Shown: positions 28,083 through 36,700, counted from the stretch's first letter. The stretch: 64,000 nucleotides of DNA from Staphylococcus saprophyticus subsp. saprophyticus ATCC 15305 = NCTC 7292 (GCF_000010125.1 NC_007350.1:620001-684000); one strand, 5' to 3'. Notes: a model not told the origin generated them from the letters alone. A program made the numbers and translations.

Positions 28083-29153
28083 ATGAAAATAGCTATCGTG
28101 GGTTCAGGTAATGGTGCAGTGACGGCTGCATTAGATATGATTAGTAAGGGACATGAAGTTAAGCTATATTGTAGAAACCAATCAATCAATAAATTTGATA
28201 AAGCATTTGAACAGGGTGGATTCACTTTTAATAATGAAGGTGAAGAGAGCTTTGTTGAATTTACGGATATTAGTGATGATATGGAATATGTCCTTCAGGA
28301 TGCTGAAGTGATCCAAATTGTGATTCCATCTTCATTCATTGAACACTATGCACAAACAATGGCACCTTTTGTTAAAAAAGAACAACTTATTTTCTTTAAT
28401 ATTGCAGCTTCTATGGGATCTATTCGATTTATGAATGTACTTGAAGATATGCATATAGACGTGTTACCTCATTTTGCAGAGGTAAATACATTAACTTATG
28501 GTACGCGAGTTAATTTTGAAGAAGCCCGTGTAGCTTTATCGCTAAATGTTAGAAAAGTACATTTTTCAACCTATGATAAAGAGTATTTGAGTGAGTGTTT
28601 CGATAAAATTGAAAAATTATATCCAAATATCGTTAAAGAAGAAAGTTTATGGAAAACAAATTTAGAGAATGGTAACCCAGAGGTACATCCGGGACCAACT
28701 TTATTAAATGTTGGTCGCATCGATTATGCGGATAGTTTTGCTTTATATGAAGAAGGTATTACGAAGCATACGGTTAGATTATTACATGCAGTTGAATTAG
28801 AAAGACTAACTTTAGGGCGTAAGCTAGGTTTTGAATTATCTACTGCAAAAGAGGCACGTATTGAAAGAGGTTATCTAGAAAGACAAGATGAAGACGAACC
28901 ATTGAATAGGTTATTTAATACGAGTCCTGTATTTTCACAGATTAAAGGCCCAAATCATGTGAAAAATCGTTATTTAACTGAAGACATTGCATTTGGATTA
29001 GTATTGTGGTCTAGCCTAGGGCGTGAAATTGACGTTGCAACACCTAATATTGATGCGATCATTGTGCTTGCATCAACAATATTAGAGCGTGACTTTTTTG
29101 AAGAAGGTCTAACAATCGATGAATTAGGTAAAGATAAACTAGGGTTTGAATAA
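28083..29153 (+). CDS. NAD(P)-dependent opine dehydrogenase-like protein
   Basis: 356-aa cytosolic oxidoreductase. An N-terminal Rossmann fold (MKIAIVGSGNGAVTAALDMISKGHEVKLY) is followed by a helical domain of the octopine/nopaline dehydrogenase type, with the family motif NGNPEVHPGPTLLNVGRID near residues 200-218. These enzymes join an amino acid and a keto acid reductively. It is shorter than CntM, the staphylopine dehydrogenase (about 433 aa), and not its orthologue. AAGAAGGTAA precedes the ATG. An NhaC-type antiporter gene follows 28 bases downstream, forming a two-gene operon. Confidence 0.82.
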   Translation: MKIAIVGSGNGAVTAALDMISKGHEVKLYCRNQSINKFDKAFEQGGFTFNNEGEESFVEFTDISDDMEYVLQDAEVIQIVIPSSFIEHYAQTMAPFVKKEQLIFFNIAASMGSIRFMNVLEDMHIDVLPHFAEVNTLTYGTRVNFEEARVALSLNVRKVHFSTYDKEYLSECFDKIEKLYPNIVKEESLWKTNLENGNPEVHPGPTLLNVGRIDYADSFALYEEGITKHTVRLLHAVELERLTLGRKLGFELSTAKEARIERGYLERQDEDEPLNRLFNTSPVFSQIKGPNHVKNRYLTEDIAFGLVLWSSLGREIDVATPNIDAIIVLASTILERDFFEEGLTIDELGKDKLGFE

Positions 29154-29181
29154 TGAATCATTTGACAAAGGGGACTTGCGT

Positions 29182-30579
29182 ATGAAAAGACAACCAACAT
29201 TTTTGGAATCAATTTCAACGATACTAGTAATGATTATTATCGTTATTACAGGTTTTGTAGTATTTGATATACCGATACAAGCACTATTGATACTTTCATC
29301 TGCTTATGCTGCTTTAATAGCTAGAAGAGTAGGATTAAAATGGCAGGATTTAGAAGAAGGAATAACGAAGCGTTTATCTACTGCAATGCCAGCATTATTC
29401 ATTATCTTAGCAGTGGGTATTATTGTTGGTACATGGATGTATTCTGGCACTGTTCCGGCATTAATTTATTATGGTCTAGAGTTTTTAAATCCTAACTACT
29501 TTTTAGTTTCAGCATTTATTATTTGCGCTGTTACTTCAGTTGCGACTGGGACAGCATGGGGTTCTGCCTCTACTGCGGGTATTGCATTGATGGCCATCGC
29601 AACACAATTACATATCACACCCGGTATGGCAGCTGGTGCAATTATTGCTGGCGCAGTATTCGGTGACAAAATGTCGCCTTTATCTGATACAACCAATCTG
29701 GCAGCTTTAGTTACGAAAGTAAATATCTTTTCTCATATAAGAGCCATGATTTGGACAACTGTACCAGCTTCTATTATAGGACTTGTCGTATGGTTCTTTG
29801 CTGGAAGACAATTTGGAGGTAATACGAACACAGCTCAAGTTAACGCGTTGTTAAAAGAGTTGGCACAAATATACAATATTAATTTCTTTGTATGGATTCC
29901 ATTAATTGTAATCATTATTTGTTTGCTGATGAAAATGTCAACTGTACCAGCCATGCTCATTTCAGCATTAAGTGCCATCATTGTTGGTGCTTTTAACAAT
30001 GGATTTAAAATTGTCGACGGTTTCAAAGCAACATTTGATGGGTTTAATAAAGAAATGGTGTCGGTGAATAGTGGGGACTTAACGAATAGTGCAGTGAGTT
30101 TAATAGAGCAAGGCGGCATTATGAGTATGACCGAAATTATCGTTACCATATTTTGTGGTTATGCATTTGCTGGTATTGTCGAAAGGGCAGGTTGTTTAGA
30201 TGTCATTTTACAAAAAATATCTAAAAATATTAATACAGTCGGCCAATTAGTGCTTGCAACTGTTTTAGGTGGACTTATGATGGTACTTGCTGCAGGTGTA
30301 GCATCTGTAGTGATTATCATGGTCGGTGTATTAATGATGGAAATGTATAATAAAATGGGACTTGATAGATCTAATTTATCTAGAACATTAGAGGACTCAG
30401 GTACAATGATTATACCCTTAATTCCATGGGGAACATCAGGTATTTATTATACCCAACAATTAGGTGTTACAGTTGATCAATTCTTTATATGGACAGTACC
30501 ATGTTATCTATGTATCGTATTTGCGATATTCTATGGATTTAGTGGAATTGGAATTAAAAAAGCACAGCCAAATGAATAA
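29182..30579 (+). CDS. NhaC-family Na+/H+ (or organic anion) antiporter
   Basis: 465-aa membrane protein with about eleven spans. NhaC motifs include TGTAWGSASTAGIALMAIA, GAIIAGAVFGDKMSPLSDTTNLAA and IIPLIPWGTSGIYYTQ. NhaC members exchange Na+ for H+, or organic acids such as malate/lactate. ATG 29182 follows AAAGGGGAC; an earlier ATG at 29146 overlaps the previous gene and has no site. Pairing with an opine-dehydrogenase-like enzyme suggests it moves that enzyme's substrate or product, which is inference. Confidence 0.85.
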   Translation: MKRQPTFLESISTILVMIIIVITGFVVFDIPIQALLILSSAYAALIARRVGLKWQDLEEGITKRLSTAMPALFIILAVGIIVGTWMYSGTVPALIYYGLEFLNPNYFLVSAFIICAVTSVATGTAWGSASTAGIALMAIATQLHITPGMAAGAIIAGAVFGDKMSPLSDTTNLAALVTKVNIFSHIRAMIWTTVPASIIGLVVWFFAGRQFGGNTNTAQVNALLKELAQIYNINFFVWIPLIVIIICLLMKMSTVPAMLISALSAIIVGAFNNGFKIVDGFKATFDGFNKEMVSVNSGDLTNSAVSLIEQGGIMSMTEIIVTIFCGYAFAGIVERAGCLDVILQKISKNINTVGQLVLATVLGGLMMVLAAGVASVVIIMVGVLMMEMYNKMGLDRSNLSRTLEDSGTMIIPLIPWGTSGIYYTQQLGVTVDQFFIWTVPCYLCIVFAIFYGFSGIGIKKAQPNE

Positions 30580-30617
30580 TGTAATACGAGTGTGGTAATT
30601 AAAATGCAATGATTTAA

Positions 30618-30659
30618 AGCAGTTCGATGTCATATTGTGAGTCATCGAGCTGTTTTTTA
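30618..30659 (+). terminator. Terminator of the NhaC operon
   Basis: AGCAGTTCGATG pairs (with G-U) to CATCGAGCTGTT, followed by T-rich sequence. Confidence 0.75.
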
Positions 30660-30856
30660 TTATAAATGAGTAGCCATATGATACTTGTTGTATGAAAGTA
30701 ATAACTTTTAAATAAAGTTACTTAATTAAAAATTAATGAAGGGTATAAAAAGACAGCTTTTAATAAAACATGAACAATTATTTATATGAATCTTAAATAA
30801 GAGGTTTAAAAATATATAATTAGGCTATACATAAATAAGGATGAGATGAGTCCGAA

Positions 30857-31034
30857 TTGTACATAGTAATCATTGTAGCTATATTACTTATATACAAAGG
30901 GCATCGTTAATCCTACTAATGTAGATAAAGATTTTAAATATCCTTCTATTATCTATTTTATAATCGGTTTTGTTCTGTATATTGTAGCGATATTACATTA
31001 TAGAACCGATTTATTAACGCGACCATATATTTAA
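30857..31034 (+). pseudogene. Frameshifted small membrane protein gene
   Basis: One frame from TTG 30857 reads YIVIIVAILLIYKGHR then stops at 30908. A second frame, shifted by one base, continues at once with IVNPTNVDKDFKYPSIIYFI and ends in LHYRTDLLTRPYI at 31034. Joined, they give about 60 residues with two membrane helices and a polar loop. The best explanation is a single-base indel near 30899-30908. The gene family is not recognised, and chance cannot be excluded. Confidence 0.45.
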
Positions 31035-31170
31035 GTTTCTAGTTTAGAAATCCTAATTTCAAATTTAGTTAATATGGATTGATGATTATAGAAAATATAG
31101 TTTTAATTTATTATAAATATGATGGCAATTGCGTCAACATAAAGACTTGAATAAAATATAATGAAAACGA

Positions 31171-31278
31171 GAGTCTGGGACATAAATAGATGTTTCAGAC
31201 TCTTTTTCAATCCTAGTCATTCTTGAGGGGCAGGTAGGACTACGAAATCTTTATTAGAAGATTTGATTTCTGTTCACT
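31171..31278. repeat. Dispersed repeat, internally deleted copy
   Basis: Starts with the GAGTCTGGGACA hairpin, then jumps directly to the CAATCCTAGTCAT module. It lacks the middle block containing GGCAGTAGATGACTGAA seen at 2190-2351 (opposite orientation) and 60188-60254. Confidence 0.75.
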
Positions 31279-31351
31279 TTATATTAAAAAAGTACTGTTG
31301 AATGTGGTTGAGATAAAAAACAATCAAAGTTCAAGGTTTAATGGATAACAA

Positions 31352-31381
31352 AAAAAGACAATCCATACGGATTGTCTTTTT
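31352..31381. terminator. Terminator of ssaA
   Basis: AAAAAGACAATCC and GGATTGTCTTTTT form a perfect stem with a 4-base loop. It ends 13 bases before the ssaA stop codon and works in the minus direction. Confidence 0.9.
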
Positions 31382-31394
31382 GATGACACTAAAA

Positions 31395-32120
31395 TTAGTG
31401 AATGTAGTTGTAACCTGAAGCTTCGCTTGCAGAGATTGTACGTGAAGTAACAACTCCAGCACCTTGACCATAGTTCATTTCAGAAACGTTGATTGAACCG
31501 TCACTGTTTACATTTTCAACGTATGCTACGTGGCCATATCCACCAGCAGTTGATTGTAAGACTGAACCTGAAGCAGGTGAGTTGTTTACTGTGTAACCTG
31601 AAGCAGCAGCTGCGCTTGCCCAGTTGTTAGCGTTACCCCAAGTTGAACCAATTTTACCACCAACTTTGTCATATACATAATATGTACATTGTCCAGCTGT
31701 GTATAAGTTGTTTGAAGAACCTGAAGTATTAGAAATTGAGTTTGAACCATTTGAATTTGATGGCGCGCTAGTTGTACTTACTTTAACATTGCTGTTTGAA
31801 GTAGAGTGAGAAACTGCACCTTTACCACCAGTACCTTGGTTATTAGTTGTATATGATTGAGTTGCATTATTGTTAGTTGAGTTAGCATTGCTGTAACCGT
31901 TGCTAGTGTGACCTTGGTCACTGTTGCTTGGGTTCCAGTTACCTTGCCAAGTGTAGTGGTATTGACCTTGTTGATCTATAGTATATGAATAGCTATATGA
32001 ACTTGGGTCATTTGGGTTGTACCCACTATTGTTGTTTTCTGCTGCATCTGCATCATGTTGTGCAAAAGCAAAAGTAGCGATTCCTGCAGTAGCGATAGTA
32101 GCTGTAGCGATTTTTTTCAT
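31395..32120 (-). CDS. ssaA: Secreted CHAP-domain protein SsaA
   Basis: 241-aa staphylococcal secretory antigen-type peptidoglycan hydrolase. Signal peptide of about 26 residues (ending DADA). A Tyr/Asn/Ser-rich low-complexity region carries the SsaA marker [14 protein letters not shown] and [13 protein letters not shown]. The CHAP domain covers about residues 138-241, with catalytic Cys145 (AGQCTYYV) and His197 ([11 protein letters not shown]). Its CHAP domain is nearly the same as that at 26628-27095, indicating duplication. A WalR box lies upstream. AGGAGG precedes the ATG. Confidence 0.92.
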   Translation of the reverse strand: MKKIATATIATAGIATFAFAQHDADAAENNNSGYNPNDPSSYSYSYTIDQQGQYHYTWQGNWNPSNSDQGHTSNGYSNANSTNNNATQSYTTNNQGTGGKGAVSHSTSNSNVKVSTTSAPSNSNGSNSISNTSGSSNNLYTAGQCTYYVYDKVGGKIGSTWGNANNWASAAAASGYTVNNSPASGSVLQSTAGGYGHVAYVENVNSDGSINVSEMNYGQGAGVVTSRTISASEASGYNYIH

Positions 32121-32265
32121 TGTTAAATATCCTCCTAAGAATAGTAAATAATTTAAAATTTAGTTTTAATTTTATCCCAGTCTCTAAACGACAATTTTTA
32201 TAATTTTTATTCGCTGTTTCAACGACAAGAATTACTTTACCAAAAAATAAGTGATTTGTGTGCGT

Positions 32266-32282
32266 TGTTATCATTTTGTAAT
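32266..32282 (+). promoter_or_regulatory. WalR (YycF) box upstream of ssaA
   Basis: TGTTAT-CATTT-TGTAAT fits TGTWAH-N5-TGTWAH exactly and has the same orientation as the box at 27236-27252. The shared CTTGTCGTTGAAA leader block lies about 45 bases nearer the gene. Confidence 0.75.
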
Positions 32283-32365
32283 TTAGTTATAATAATTAAC
32301 CCCTTTATGTAACAAATAAGTCGAGGTGTGACATAGGACTAAAGACCGATGGTATCATGTTTTAG

Positions 32366-32397
32366 TATAATAAAGTGTAAAATAGCACTTTATTATA
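32366..32397. repeat. Perfect inverted repeat in the ssaA / luciferase-family gap
   Basis: TATAATAAAGTG and CACTTTATTATA are exact 12-base arms around an 8-base loop. No T-tract follows, so it is not a typical terminator. The rest of 32283-32566 shows no gene. Confidence 0.6.
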
Positions 32398-32566
32398 TTA
32401 CAAAGCTGTAAAATAACAGAAAATTACAAATGGGAAAATATGAGACTATTTATATATTTAAAATAACAAAAAATTACTTTGCGACCATTTTATGATTTAC
32501 TAATTATATTAAGTTAAATGTAATTTGTAACTAAATAAATGTTTTAGTTTTGTTTGAGCAATGATA

Positions 32567-32595
32567 TTGACACTTAATGGAGAAGAGATTATGAT
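32567..32595 (+). promoter_or_regulatory. Sigma-A promoter of the luciferase-family gene
   Basis: Perfect -35 TTGACA (32567-32572), 17-base spacer, and -10 TATGAT (32590-32595), 40 bases before the start codon. Confidence 0.8.
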
Positions 32596-32634
32596 ATTGA
32601 GTATAAAAATTATACTCGTTTGAGAGGTGAATGA

Positions 32635-33687
32635 ATGAAAATAGAATTAGGTTTAACTTCTTTTGCAGATAATATGGATTTGCACACAGAAGTAGGTACT
32701 CAACCTGGTATATCAAATGCGCAAAGAATTCGTAACATAATAGAAGAAGTTGAAACCGCTGATCAATATGGACTTGATGTTTATGGCTTAGGAGAGCATC
32801 ATAGACCAGATTACGCTGTATCAGATCCAGTTACTGTGTTAGCAGCTGCTGCAACAAGTACACATCATATTAAACTGAGTAGTGCTGTAACTGTATTGTC
32901 ATCGGATGACCCAGTACGTGTATATGAACGTTTTTCTACATTAGATGCAGTTTCTAATGGACGTGCTGAAATAATGGTAGGTAGAGGTTCATTTATAGAG
33001 TCTTTTCCATTATTTGGTTATAATTTGAAAGATTATGAACAGCTCTTTAATGAGAAGATTGATTTATTAATGCACATTAATCGTAATGAAATTGTTAATT
33101 GGGAAGGACAAATCCGACCGTCCATAGAAAATCTAGGTGTTTATCCAAGGGCAGAACATCGACCCCTACCAATTACAATAGCAACAGGTGGTACACCAGA
33201 ATCTTCATTAAAAGCAGGAGCGTTAGGTTTACCAATAACTTATGCTATAATTGGTGGTGATCCAAAAAGGTTCAAAAGAAATATAGATATGTATAAATCT
33301 ATAGCAGAATCTTATGGACATGATATTAAAGCTTTACCTATTGCAACACATTCATGGGGTTATATTGCTGAAACCGATGAACAAGCTAAACGTGAATTCT
33401 TCCCATCAGTAAAGGCAAGTCATGATATATTGGCAAAAGAACGTGGTTGGCCAATGTATGATGAAAATAGTTTTGAACGTGAGGCTGGATCACAAGGTGC
33501 ATTGTATGTTGGCAGTCCAGAAACTGTAGCAAATAAAATCATTGAAACGGTTGAAGCATTAGGCATTACACGTTTTATGTTGCATACCCCAGTGGGATCT
33601 ATTCCTCATGAAAGAACAATCAATACGATTAAATTATTGGCTGAACGTGTAAAACCTATTGTAGATAAATATTTTGAAAACAAATAA
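32635..33687 (+). CDS. LLM-class (luciferase-like) flavin oxidoreductase
   Basis: 350-aa TIM-barrel flavoprotein of the bacterial luciferase family. Characteristic stretches are GLGEHHRPDYAVSDPVTVLAA near residue 50, RYE-like VRVYERFSTLDAVSNGRAEIMVGRGSF, and PITIATGGTPESS. Members use FMNH2 to oxidise small organic substrates; the substrate here is unknown. GAGAGGTGA precedes ATG 32635. A small membrane protein follows 14 bases after the stop, making a two-gene unit with a strong promoter. Confidence 0.85.
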   Translation: MKIELGLTSFADNMDLHTEVGTQPGISNAQRIRNIIEEVETADQYGLDVYGLGEHHRPDYAVSDPVTVLAAAATSTHHIKLSSAVTVLSSDDPVRVYERFSTLDAVSNGRAEIMVGRGSFIESFPLFGYNLKDYEQLFNEKIDLLMHINRNEIVNWEGQIRPSIENLGVYPRAEHRPLPITIATGGTPESSLKAGALGLPITYAIIGGDPKRFKRNIDMYKSIAESYGHDIKALPIATHSWGYIAETDEQAKREFFPSVKASHDILAKERGWPMYDENSFEREAGSQGALYVGSPETVANKIIETVEALGITRFMLHTPVGSIPHERTINTIKLLAERVKPIVDKYFENK

Positions 33688-33701
33688 AAGGAGATTTTGT
33701 A

Positions 33702-34061
33702 ATGATATTACGTTATTTAACAAATTTAAAATTAGCTAAAGAATTATATGGTGCGGCAAAACCTAAAATAAAAGGTGACCAATCTATGAAAGATACGTTT
33801 GTTGAAGTATTCAACTTACCAGCAAATGCAGTACCATTAGCAGGTGCTGTTGAAGCGTTAAGTGCAGTATTCTTTGTATTAAGTTTTGCAAGTAAAAGAT
33901 TATCACGTCTTGGTTCATTGCTAACAATCGCAGTATTAGGTGTAGCAGCATATAAACACTTTGAAGCAGGTCATGGTAAAGCAGGCGCTAAACATGCTTT
34001 AGATTTAACTGGATTAGCAGCATTAAGCTTCTTAGACACATTTGACTGTAAGAAAAAATAA
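33702..34061 (+). CDS. Small membrane protein, DoxX-like
   Basis: 119 aa. A helical N-terminal third (LAKELYGAAKPKIKGDQSMKD) precedes hydrophobic segments at about residues 43-63, 67-84 and 100-111. There is an Ala/Gly/His-rich loop (HFEAGHGKAGAKHA). The layout recalls DoxX-like proteins, but I cannot confirm the family. AAAGGAG precedes the ATG. Co-transcribed with the luciferase-family oxidoreductase, ending at a strong terminator about 100 bases downstream. Confidence 0.65.
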   Translation: MILRYLTNLKLAKELYGAAKPKIKGDQSMKDTFVEVFNLPANAVPLAGAVEALSAVFFVLSFASKRLSRLGSLLTIAVLGVAAYKHFEAGHGKAGAKHALDLTGLAALSFLDTFDCKKK

Positions 34062-34164
34062 GTTGCTTCATTTTTGACTATAAAGTGAAGGATGTAACCA
34101 TACATTGGTATATTTAGATACTAGAAGTTATTTACTTTTTTAATGAAAGATAAGTAACCTAAGA

Positions 34165-34202
34165 CTGCCAACAAAGTCTCTGACCTTGTTGGCAGTTTTT
34201 TT
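34165..34202 (+). terminator. Terminator of the luciferase-family operon
   Basis: CTGCCAACAAAG pairs with CTTGTTGGCAG, followed by T7. On the minus strand it is the head of an unusual AT/GC mixed block to about 34335. Confidence 0.88.
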
Positions 34203-34340
34203 ATGCACATTTTCCGAAGGTACGGTCTTAGCCAACAGTCTTCGGCTAATGCTTTTCTCACTGGATTCAATCTAAATTGCTGTCGATAGGATATGAAAAA
34301 TAGGATGCTTGATAAATTAAAAAGCGATTCAGTCATTTAG
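34203..34340. other. Non-coding block resembling a second repeat family
   Basis: Base composition is less AT-rich than the surroundings. On the minus strand it begins ATGACTGAATCG, like the ATGACTGAA block of the GAGTCTGAGACA repeats, and it ends at the hairpin 34165-34202. It reads as an open frame on that strand, but this looks like a repeat by-product. No second copy is in the window. Confidence 0.45.
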
Positions 34341-34505
34341 CGCATCATTACTATGTCGCTAATAAATTATAATTTGAGTTAAGCATATTGAGTATTACAG
34401 AAAAATTTTTTAGATCGTTTATTGATGACACATGCATATAAAGAAAAATATAAAAATAGGCAAATTCACTACAAATTTATTTGTTGTTTTTATCTATATG
34501 CTAAT

Positions 34506-34547
34506 GGCTATTTGCGTTTTTAACGAAAAGTAAATAGCCCTTTTTTA
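34506..34547 (+). terminator. Orphan terminator upstream of sarR
   Basis: GGCTATTT pairs with AAATAGCC, followed by T6. No gene precedes it on the plus strand for over 400 bases, so it may end a small RNA. The rest of 34341-34829 is AT-rich, with no gene seen. Confidence 0.6.
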
Positions 34548-34829
34548 TTGAAAATTTTTCATACAAAAACACTATGCATTTTGTAAGTTAGAAGATTTGA
34601 TATTTACAATGGATAACACATTCTTTTTTTAGTAATAAAAAGAATGAATAGCTTAATAAAATTTGAAAATGAAAAGTAAATATTAAAAAAATAGTATGAA
34701 ATTTTAATATTTCACATAGTTGGTCATATTGAATTCGTTTTAGAAAATGGGATAAAATTAATGTATTAATATTGTTAAGCATCACTAAAACAGATATTAA
34801 CATCATGAAAAAACATAAGGAGTGGTTGT

Positions 34830-35177
34830 ATGAATTCACAAACATTTAAATCATTAAATGAGCTTATATCTACGTATCAACAGGGGAAAAAATTTTTTAA
34901 GTTCAGTAAACGAGAGTATAAATTAAATTATGAAGAAATATTTATCTTAAATTATATTTATAATTGTGAAGATAATGAAATTACTGCAAAAGATATTGCA
35001 AAACACTCAGAACTACAACCGTATTATTTAACGAAAGCATTGCAAAAATTAATAAAAATGAATTTCTTAAGTAAAAAAAGAAGTGAAATAGACGAAAGAA
35101 CAGTTGTAGTTTATGTGAATGAGCAACAACGGAATAGCATTAATGAAATGATTGAAGCATTACAACGCTCATTATAA
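34830..35177 (+). CDS. sarR: SarR-like winged-helix global regulator
   Basis: 115-aa SarA-family protein. The core KLNYEEIFILNYIYN, the recognition helix region LQPYYLTKALQKLIKMNFLSKKRS and the acidic wing DERTVVVYV are diagnostic. Members bind AT-rich promoters as dimers; SarR tunes sarA and agr in S. aureus. The match to SarR over other Sar proteins rests on the NYEEI and PYYLTKALQKL stretches and on gene order. AAGGAGTGG precedes the ATG. In S. aureus the urease genes adjoin sarR; none is here. Confidence 0.85.
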   Translation: MNSQTFKSLNELISTYQQGKKFFKFSKREYKLNYEEIFILNYIYNCEDNEITAKDIAKHSELQPYYLTKALQKLIKMNFLSKKRSEIDERTVVVYVNEQQRNSINEMIEALQRSL

Positions 35178-35326
35178 TCACGATAGAATCCCTATAAAAT
35201 GAAAAATTTTGCGTAAGCCATAACAAGACTAATATTTTGAAAATGCAATTTTATATTATTAGTTATATATTTCACTATAATATGTTTTTGAAAACAAATT
35301 AACTGTGGTATACTTATATTTGTTGA

Positions 35327-35341
35327 ATGAAAGCGCATACA
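35327..35341 (+). promoter_or_regulatory. cre site upstream of the PTS_EIIC_2 gene
   Basis: ATGAAAGCGCATACA matches WTGNAANCGNWNNCW at every defined position. It lies just downstream of a likely -10 TATACT (35309-35314) and 22 bases before the start codon, where bound CcpA would block elongation. Confidence 0.7.
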
Positions 35342-35363
35342 TAGAAGCGGGAAAGGTGTTATT

Positions 35364-36443
35364 ATGAATTTACTTATAGGGATTATATTCTTGGGCATCG
35401 TGTTATGCTTATTTACATTATTTACAAGCAAAGCACCAAATGGTAGTAAAGCGATGGGGGCACTTGCAAATGCTGCCATTGCATCATTTTTAGTTGAAGC
35501 ATTTCACAAATATGTCGGCGGTGATTTAATTGGGTTACCTTTTTTAGGTCAACTTGGTGAAGCGGCAGGTGGGCTTGGTGGTGTTGCAGCAGCAGGGTTA
35601 GTAGCACTAGCTATGGGTGTGTCTCCTGTTTATGCATTTGTTATTGCAGTTTCATGTGGCAATATGGACTTGTTACCAGGTTTTGTTGCGGCTTATATTG
35701 CAAGTTTTGGTATGAAATGGATGGAAGAAAAGTTACCTGATGGGCTTGATTTAATAACGGCAATCATTGTCATCGCACCTATTACAAGATTGATTGCAAC
35801 TGGTATGACGCCAGTTGTAGATGCTTCTTTAATGCAAATCGGTAATATCATTAAAGAGTCTACAACTTCGAGTCCAATACTAATGGGTGTGGTATTAGGT
35901 GGTATTATCACGGTTGTAGCTACTGCACCATTAAGTTCAATGGCATTAACTGCTTTACTTGGATTAACTGGTACACCTATGGCTATCGGAGCATTAGCAG
36001 TGTTTGGTTCGTCATTCATGAATTTTGTATTATTCAAAAGAATGAAGTTTGGTGATCGCAAAACAACCATTTCAGTTGCAATTGAACCTTTGTCACAAGC
36101 AGATATCGTAACTGCAAACCCAGTACCTGTTTATATTACAAATTTTGTTGGTGGCGCAATATCAGGCGTAATCATTGCTTCATTTGGTTTGGTGAATGAA
36201 GCAACTGGAACAGCTATGCCAATTGCAGGACTGATGGTAATGTTTGGGTTTAACAATGCACTTACTGTGATTACAGTGGCATTGATGTGTGCGTTAAGCA
36301 GTGCAATTTGTGGTTATTTAGGGTCACTCGTATTTAAAAACTATCCAATTATTACAAAGTACGAATTGCAAAATGGTACAATGCCCAAAAAAGTTAAACA
36401 ATATTATAAATTAAAAAAACAATGTGCAGAAAGCTTAGCATAA
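35364..36443 (+). CDS. PTS_EIIC_2-type membrane protein
   Basis: 359-aa membrane protein with about ten hydrophobic helices. It carries glycine-rich family stretches LGEAAGGLGGVAAAGLVALAMGVSPVYAF and GLMVMFGFNNALTVI. It resembles the stand-alone EIIC-like family (PF13303) that lacks EIIA/EIIB domains. Transport role and substrate are not established. The C-terminal tail is basic and cytosolic (KKVKQYYKLKKQ). A weak AGCGGGAAAGG site precedes ATG 35364. A cre site before it points to sugar-related control. Single gene. Confidence 0.75.
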   Translation: MNLLIGIIFLGIVLCLFTLFTSKAPNGSKAMGALANAAIASFLVEAFHKYVGGDLIGLPFLGQLGEAAGGLGGVAAAGLVALAMGVSPVYAFVIAVSCGNMDLLPGFVAAYIASFGMKWMEEKLPDGLDLITAIIVIAPITRLIATGMTPVVDASLMQIGNIIKESTTSSPILMGVVLGGIITVVATAPLSSMALTALLGLTGTPMAIGALAVFGSSFMNFVLFKRMKFGDRKTTISVAIEPLSQADIVTANPVPVYITNFVGGAISGVIIASFGLVNEATGTAMPIAGLMVMFGFNNALTVITVALMCALSSAICGYLGSLVFKNYPIITKYELQNGTMPKKVKQYYKLKKQCAESLA

Positions 36444-36660
36444 TAAAACAGGGATTGAAATCACGAAATTATTATAGAAAAATGAGACGATGCCCTATGG
36501 GTCTGTCATGATTCATAAAAAATTGATCTTCTATAATTATTGTTGAAGGACAAAAAAATCTAGTTTCTTCCTATTTAACTAGTAATCATTCATCTGTAAC
36601 AAGTAGTAGATAATTATTGACGAAAATCTAGCATTTGTTATGTATACTTATAAAATAAAA

Positions 36661-36700
36661 ACGCGCCGGTTGAATGTTCGAATTTCAACTGGCGCGTTTT
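36661..36700. terminator. Bidirectional terminator
   Basis: ACGCGCCGGTTGAA and TTCAACTGGCGCGT form a GC-rich stem between convergent units. The 36444-36660 gap before it holds no gene. Confidence 0.88.

Noticed and set aside
28083..29153. Staphylopine dehydrogenase CntM
   Set aside because: The protein is about 75 residues shorter than CntM, and no cntK/cntL or cnt transporter genes adjoin.
34121..34336. Minus-strand open frame of 71 codons upstream of sarR
   Set aside because: It includes the terminator hairpin and appears to be a by-product of a repeat-like block. No supporting context.
35693..36070. 125-codon minus-strand frame opposite the PTS_EIIC_2 gene
   Set aside because: Antisense shadow of a hydrophobic coding sequence, with no ribosome site.
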